Shown: positions 6,955-9,792 of the stretch, in pieces | How the letters are laid out: each line of letters opens with the position of its first letter | Position numbering within the stretch: the stretch's first letter is position 1 | Origin: an uncultured Lachnospiraceae bacterium | Lineage (GTDB): Bacteria; Bacillota; Clostridia; Lachnospirales; Lachnospiraceae | DNA length: 9,792 nt | Assembly: GCA_910589635.1 (NCBI GenBank) | Contig: CAJUTD010000023.1 | Coordinates: forward strand, 29,233 to 39,024 | Direction: 5' to 3' | Made by a program: the position numbers and the translations under genes | Notes under the pieces: generated by a model | Databases searched by the model: none | Told to the model about the DNA's origin: nothing | Seen by the model: only the letters and a program-made list of their open reading frames with translations

Positions 6955-8265
6955 ATGAGGAAAAGAAATATTGTGAGAAGATTGATGGCGGCCAGCCTGG
7001 CGACAATAATGGCGCTGTCACTATCAGCCTGCGGCACAGGAGACCAAAATGACGAAATAATAATAAAGGAAGACAAAGAGGAAAAGACGGTAAATTTATT
7101 TAGCCCGATGGAGAAAACAGATTCTGATGCAGAGAACATTGCGAGAAATGCATTTGACGAAACGGTTACGATAGCAGAAGAGAAGTTGGGCGTGAACGTG
7201 GCGTACAGGACTTATACGGCGGAAGATTATCAGGATAAGACGTATGATGATGTGACATTGGACCGCGCGCGCAACGATATGGACGATATATATATGTTAA
7301 ACCCGGATATTATTCAGAAACTTGGGGAAGAAGGACTGCTTTTAGACTTGTCGGACCTTGCGTGTGTAAAAAATTTGCGGGAGGTCGTAAAGACGGCAAA
7401 TACCGTGGATGGGAAACTGGTGGCAATCCCGCAGGAAGTCGTGGCGTATGGTTTGTTTATTAATAAAGATATGTTTGACAAGTACCATCTTGAATTGCCA
7501 AATACGCCCGAGGAATTTCTGGAGTGCTGCCGAGCATTCAAAGAAAACGGTATTGAGACGCCGGTTGGCGCGAACCGCTGGTGGCTGGAAACGTTTGTGT
7601 TTGCCCAGGCGTATGCAGATATGTACAATGGAGGGGACACGGAAGCTGAGATTGCTAAGCTCAATAGCGGGGAAAGTAAATACAGCGATTACATGCGCCC
7701 CGGGTTTGAGTTTCTTCAGGAGTTAATTGACAAAGGATATGTTGACGCCAAGAAAGCGTATGTCAGCGAGGCAATTGAAGGAGAAGGAGATGATTTCCTG
7801 GCGCAGAAGACGCCGATTGTTATGGCATATTGGGGGGCCGCTAATACAGAGACTGCTTATGGGAAGACGGATTTTAATTTGCAGGTTATTGGATTTCCCA
7901 GCAGTCATGGGCAGATGCCGGTAGTAACAATTACAGGGTTTGGCATTGGAACGAGAGCGGAGCATTTGCAAGATGCTAAGGAAACGTTGGATGTGGTACT
8001 TTCCGATGAGGCTTTGCAGATTTATACAGAGACGAACAAAGTGATTTCACCTTCTAAGAATATTGAGGTTGAATGCATCCCGGCTTTGAAACCATTAAAT
8101 GATAGGATAGAAGAAAATGTATACGTTCTAGCTTCCAATGCCGGAATGAAATTAGAACAGTGGGGCAATACCTGCCTGGTCGTGCGCGAGCTGCTGAATG
8201 GGGCGACGGTAGAAGAATGTATGGCAGAGTTAGATAGATTGCAAGAGGAAACCTTAGATAAATAG
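6955..8265 (+). CDS. Family 1 extracellular solute-binding lipoprotein (sugar-type SBP)
   Basis: The 436-residue protein begins with a basic stretch, a hydrophobic core and a lipobox LSAC with Cys26, followed by an acidic, flexible linker; it should be lipid-anchored on the outer face of the membrane. The mature part shows the bacterial family 1 SBP pattern: VNLFSPMEK first strand, an early D(D)IYMLNPD segment, DGKLVAIPQEVVAYGLFINK with MFDKYHLELPNTPEEF directly after it (hinge and helix typical of sugar-binding members), an aromatic NRWWLETF ligand-side segment, and a helical C-lobe. Its ATG is 3 nt after the kinase stop, with AAGGA-like purines at the end of the kinase gene serving as RBS, so the two are one operon. 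No permease or ATPase gene lies in the window, so it may be a ligand-binding co-sensor for the kinase; it could also serve a transporter encoded elsewhere. The ligand is not readable; an oligosaccharide is likely. Confidence 0.9.
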   Translation: MRKRNIVRRLMAASLATIMALSLSACGTGDQNDEIIIKEDKEEKTVNLFSPMEKTDSDAENIARNAFDETVTIAEEKLGVNVAYRTYTAEDYQDKTYDDVTLDRARNDMDDIYMLNPDIIQKLGEEGLLLDLSDLACVKNLREVVKTANTVDGKLVAIPQEVVAYGLFINKDMFDKYHLELPNTPEEFLECCRAFKENGIETPVGANRWWLETFVFAQAYADMYNGGDTEAEIAKLNSGESKYSDYMRPGFEFLQELIDKGYVDAKKAYVSEAIEGEGDDFLAQKTPIVMAYWGAANTETAYGKTDFNLQVIGFPSSHGQMPVVTITGFGIGTRAEHLQDAKETLDVVLSDEALQIYTETNKVISPSKNIEVECIPALKPLNDRIEENVYVLASNAGMKLEQWGNTCLVVRELLNGATVEECMAELDRLQEETLDK

Positions 8266-8287
8266 ATTAATTTAATTATATTTAAAC

Positions 8288-8303
8288 GGGCTGTCTCATT
8301 AAC
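8288..8303 (+). other. Possible insertion-sequence end remnant
   Basis: GGGCTGTCTCATTAAC resembles the GGGCTGTCTC-type terminal inverted repeats found on some Bacillota insertion sequences (recalled, not searched). No matching inverted end or transposase is visible nearby, so it may be chance. Confidence 0.2.
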
Positions 8304-8316
8304 ATAAATTACAAGG

Positions 8317-8363
8317 TATAGATTCGTTCAAAAGGTCTTGTCTTTTGAGCGAATCTATATTTT
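8317..8363 (+). terminator. Intrinsic terminator of the kinase/binding-protein operon
   Basis: An 18-bp stem is formed by 8317-8334 (TATAGATTCGTTCAAAAG) and 8342-8359, with a single U-G wobble (8327/8349) and a 7-nt loop, followed by TTTT and further T-rich sequence. It begins 52 nt after the lipoprotein stop codon. The stem is AT-rich but long. Confidence 0.8.
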
Positions 8364-8374
8364 ATTCTATAGGA

Positions 8375-8408
8375 AAGACCTTGTCACGCTAAATCGTGAA
8401 AGTGTCTT
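8375..8408. repeat. Inverted repeat in the intergenic hairpin cluster
   Basis: AAGAC (8375-8379) pairs with GTCTT (8404-8408), and CACG (8385-8388) with CGTG (8395-8398) inside it. Moderately stable; first member of the cluster after the terminator. Confidence 0.4.
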
Positions 8409-8410
8409 AC

Positions 8411-8667
8411 TACTAAGTATAAACAAATAGAATAGCCGTCCTAAGGCATCCCCCGGGCAAGCCCGGTACCCCTTAGGACAAATACTCGCACAAGAGGAAA
8501 ATATTGCTTAGCAATTGTGCTCGGCGCGGCAAACCGTCCAAGGTCTACACTTCGCTTCGGTCCGCGCTAAACGGACATCCCCTGGATGTCCAGCGCCCTC
8601 ATGAATGAGGGATTTAGGGAGTTGATGCGGACTTGTCCGCTTTGTTCTATTAATTTCTATGACAGAG
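8411..8667. repeat. Non-coding cluster of perfect hairpins between the lipoprotein gene and proC
   Basis: I see no credible gene in this stretch. It contains successive inverted repeats: 8438-8479 (9 bp plus 6 bp); GCACAA (8488-8493) with TTGTGC (8515-8520), enclosing TTGC-tta-GCAA; GGACATCC (8573-8580) with GGATGTCC (8584-8591); CCCTCAT (8596-8602) with ATGAGGG (8605-8611); and GCGGAC (8627-8632) with GTCCGC (8635-8640). The density and tight loops suggest a composite repetitive extragenic palindromic element, or a structured RNA. Neither neighbouring gene needs this many terminators and no long T-run is present. Whether it recurs elsewhere in the genome cannot be seen here. Confidence 0.65.
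8438..8479. repeat. Long GC-rich inverted repeat
   Basis: GTCCTAAGG (8438-8446) pairs perfectly with CCTTAGGAC (8471-8479), and inside it CCGGGC (8453-8458) with GCCCGG (8461-8466) across a tiny loop. No T-run follows in either direction, so it is not a typical intrinsic terminator. Confidence 0.7.
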
Positions 8668-9471
8668 TTAAGTCATATCTTTGGATTTTTTTACACATGC
8701 GCGCTGAGCGGCAATGACTGTGCTGCGCAGCCCAAGTTGTTCTAACGTGGCTACTGCCTCTATGGTAGTCCCGCCGGGAGAGCAGACAGCGTCTTTAAGG
8801 GCTCCTGGGTGCATTCCGGTTTCCAGTACCATTTTTGCTGCACCGAGCACTGCTTGGGCGGCAAATTTGTATGATTGCGCCCGGGGCATCCCGTCCGCCA
8901 CTGCCGCGTCAGCCATGGCTTCAATAAACATATAGACATAGGCCGGGGAAGAGCCAGAGACGCCGATTACCGTATCCATCATGAACTCTGGGACAATCTC
9001 ACATTTTCCAAAACTATTAAAAATTGTCCTGGCGTCTGAGAGGTCATCCTCTGTGACGTTTTGGTTCGCGCAGAGCGCGCTCATCGCCTCGCCTACCAGC
9101 GCCGGGGTGTTAGGCATGGCGCGCACGAGCTTTATATTCTTTGCAAATGCATGTTCAATTTTTTCGATGGTTTGTCCGGCGGCGATAGATATAATCAGCG
9201 TTTCCGGGCGTACACAGTCCATGATTTCGTCAATGATTTCCCCAAAAACAAAAGGCTTTACGGCCAGAACGAGGATGTCTGACTGTTTGGCAGCAGCAGT
9301 ATTGTCTGTGCTTGTAGAGATGCCAAACCGTTCGCTTAAAGAAGTGGCAGTTTTTTCTGTTTTTGTGGTGGCAAGTATTTGTTCTTTTGAGGCGAGACCG
9401 GAATTTAAGATACCTCCAATAATGGCGCTCGCCATATTTCCGCCGCCGATAAATCCAATGGTTTTGTTCAT
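8668..9471 (-). CDS. proC: Pyrroline-5-carboxylate reductase
   Basis: The 267-residue protein, a normal length for the family, catalyses the last step of proline synthesis: NAD(P)H-dependent reduction of 1-pyrroline-5-carboxylate to L-proline in the cytoplasm. The N-terminus holds the Rossmann dinucleotide motif GFIGGGNMA (6-14). AVKPF (70-74), RAMPNTPALVGEAM (117-130) and GVSGSSPAYVYMFIEAMADA (170-189) follow, then the C-terminal signature SPGGTTIEAV (231-240) with its proline/substrate-binding loop. The start at 9471 is chosen because the Rossmann motif begins at once and GGAGG sits 7 nt upstream; a longer in-frame start at 9651 would add 60 unrelated residues lacking an RBS. It is a single gene, with a divergent gene to its right. 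Confidence 0.96.
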   Translation of the reverse strand: MNKTIGFIGGGNMASAIIGGILNSGLASKEQILATTKTEKTATSLSERFGISTSTDNTAAAKQSDILVLAVKPFVFGEIIDEIMDCVRPETLIISIAAGQTIEKIEHAFAKNIKLVRAMPNTPALVGEAMSALCANQNVTEDDLSDARTIFNSFGKCEIVPEFMMDTVIGVSGSSPAYVYMFIEAMADAAVADGMPRAQSYKFAAQAVLGAAKMVLETGMHPGALKDAVCSPGGTTIEAVATLEQLGLRSTVIAAQRACVKKSKDMT

Positions 9472-9478
9472 TTCATAG

Positions 9479-9483
9479 CCTCC
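9479..9483 (-). promoter_or_regulatory. Ribosome binding site of proC
   Basis: GGAGG on the minus strand, 7 nt before ATG 9471-9469; this decides the start. Confidence 0.75.
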
Positions 9484-9513
9484 GTCTTTTTTTAAGTTTA
9501 TATAATTATAATT

Positions 9514-9542
9514 ATCATAACAGCAGTTATGGGAAGGCGCAA
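9514..9542 (-). promoter_or_regulatory. Candidate sigma-70 promoter of proC
   Basis: On the minus strand TTGCGC (9542-9537) and TATGAT (9519-9514) are separated by 17 nt; the -10 matches five of six. A perfect TATAAT occurs slightly closer to the gene but has no convincing -35 box. No T-box or attenuator structure is evident in the roughly 35-nt leader. Confidence 0.4.
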
Positions 9543-9551
9543 GAGATATGG

Positions 9552-9716
9552 TCTTATTTTCACGTTTTAGATTTGTTAAGAATTGCTTTAGGAAACAGTT
9601 AGATTTATCTGGAATAATAAGGGTATCAAATGAAACAGCTTTGAAATACAAAAGAAATGGAGGTGCGGCAGCGTTAGCATATCAGCGGCTAAGAAGCCGA
9701 AACACGAAATAGGAAA
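9552..9716. other. Right part of the divergent intergenic region
   Basis: No gene is supported between the proC promoter and 9717. TTGCTT (9583-9588) with TATCTG 17 nt later is only a weak candidate promoter for the rightward gene. A short hairpin CGGCT (9686-9690)/AGCCG (9695-9699) lies in the leader just before the RBS. Confidence 0.3.
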
Positions 9717-9727
9717 GGAGAACATGT

Positions 9728-9792
9728 ATGAAGGATATGAGAGAAATAAAGAATGGATTGGTAAAAAAAGGATTAGTATTTTGCTTGGCAGG
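9728..9792 (+). CDS. 5' end of an unidentified protein, truncated by the window edge
   Basis: ATG 9728 is 7 nt after the strong AGGAAAGGAG (9711-9720) and opens a frame to the window end. The first 21 residues are MKDMREIKNGLVKKGLVFCL followed by Ala: a charged start followed by what looks like the beginning of a hydrophobic segment, consistent with a signal peptide or first membrane helix, but too short to assign. A second ATG at 9724 is only 3 nt from the Shine-Dalgarno and gives a polar, tryptophan-containing peptide; it is less likely. Confidence 0.5.
   Translation, partial: MKDMREIKNGLVKKGLVFCLA

Noticed and set aside
8627..8640. Intrinsic terminator of proC
   Set aside because: The perfect stem GCGGAC/GTCCGC has no T-run on the minus strand downstream of it.
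8714..9478. Plus-strand open frames opposite proC
   Set aside because: They are antisense shadows of a strongly conserved gene, with no RBS or recognisable protein features.
9472..9651. 60-residue N-terminal extension of proC
   Set aside because: The Rossmann motif begins right after Met at 9471, GGAGG is placed there, and the extension covers the AT-rich promoter region.

Overview
The window looks like a chromosomal segment of a low-to-mid GC anaerobic Bacillota, most likely a Lachnospiraceae-type Clostridia. This is an inference from gene content and style: a two-gene threonine/serine exporter (ThrE-type), a cytoplasmic GH13 glucosidase, a hybrid histidine kinase next to a family 1 solute-binding lipoprotein, strong GGAGG-type ribosome binding sites, and long palindromic intergenic elements. 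No species can be named from the sequence alone.

Layout from left to right. Positions 1-2598 (+ strand) form an operon-like run: the 3' part of an O-antigen ligase/polymerase-like membrane protein, a ThrE-type large exporter subunit (14-bp overlap), and the small ThrE-type subunit. The large subunit is cut by an in-frame TAG at 2006-2008. The family homology continues in the same frame to a TGA that overlaps the small-subunit ATG (ATGA), so the original gene was about 293 residues. A hairpin with T-runs on both sides (about 2578-2619) can terminate this operon and the convergent GH13 gene (3958-2648, - strand).

The 419-bp divergent region 3959-4377 is the most unusual part. It holds a probable promoter for GH13 on the minus strand. 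On the plus strand it has a perfect-consensus promoter (TTGACA, 18 nt, TATAAT) whose -10 box lies at the left edge of a 71-bp tandem repeat (about 2.6 copies, each built from nested inverted repeats). The repeats would form a structured leader of about 200 nt for the next operon. That operon encodes a membrane hybrid histidine kinase with two receiver domains (the first degenerate, Asp to Glu; the second canonical) and, 3 nt later, a family 1 solute-binding lipoprotein. No permease, ATPase or DNA-binding response regulator is present in the window, so the lipoprotein may be a co-sensor for the kinase. The divergent GH13 enzyme suggests an alpha-glucan or oligosaccharide theme.

An 18-bp-stem terminator follows the lipoprotein gene. 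After it, 8366-8667 is non-coding but packed with perfect inverted repeats. Next is proC (9471-8668, - strand), pyrroline-5-carboxylate reductase, with a good RBS. A divergent gene begins at 9728 and runs off the right edge.
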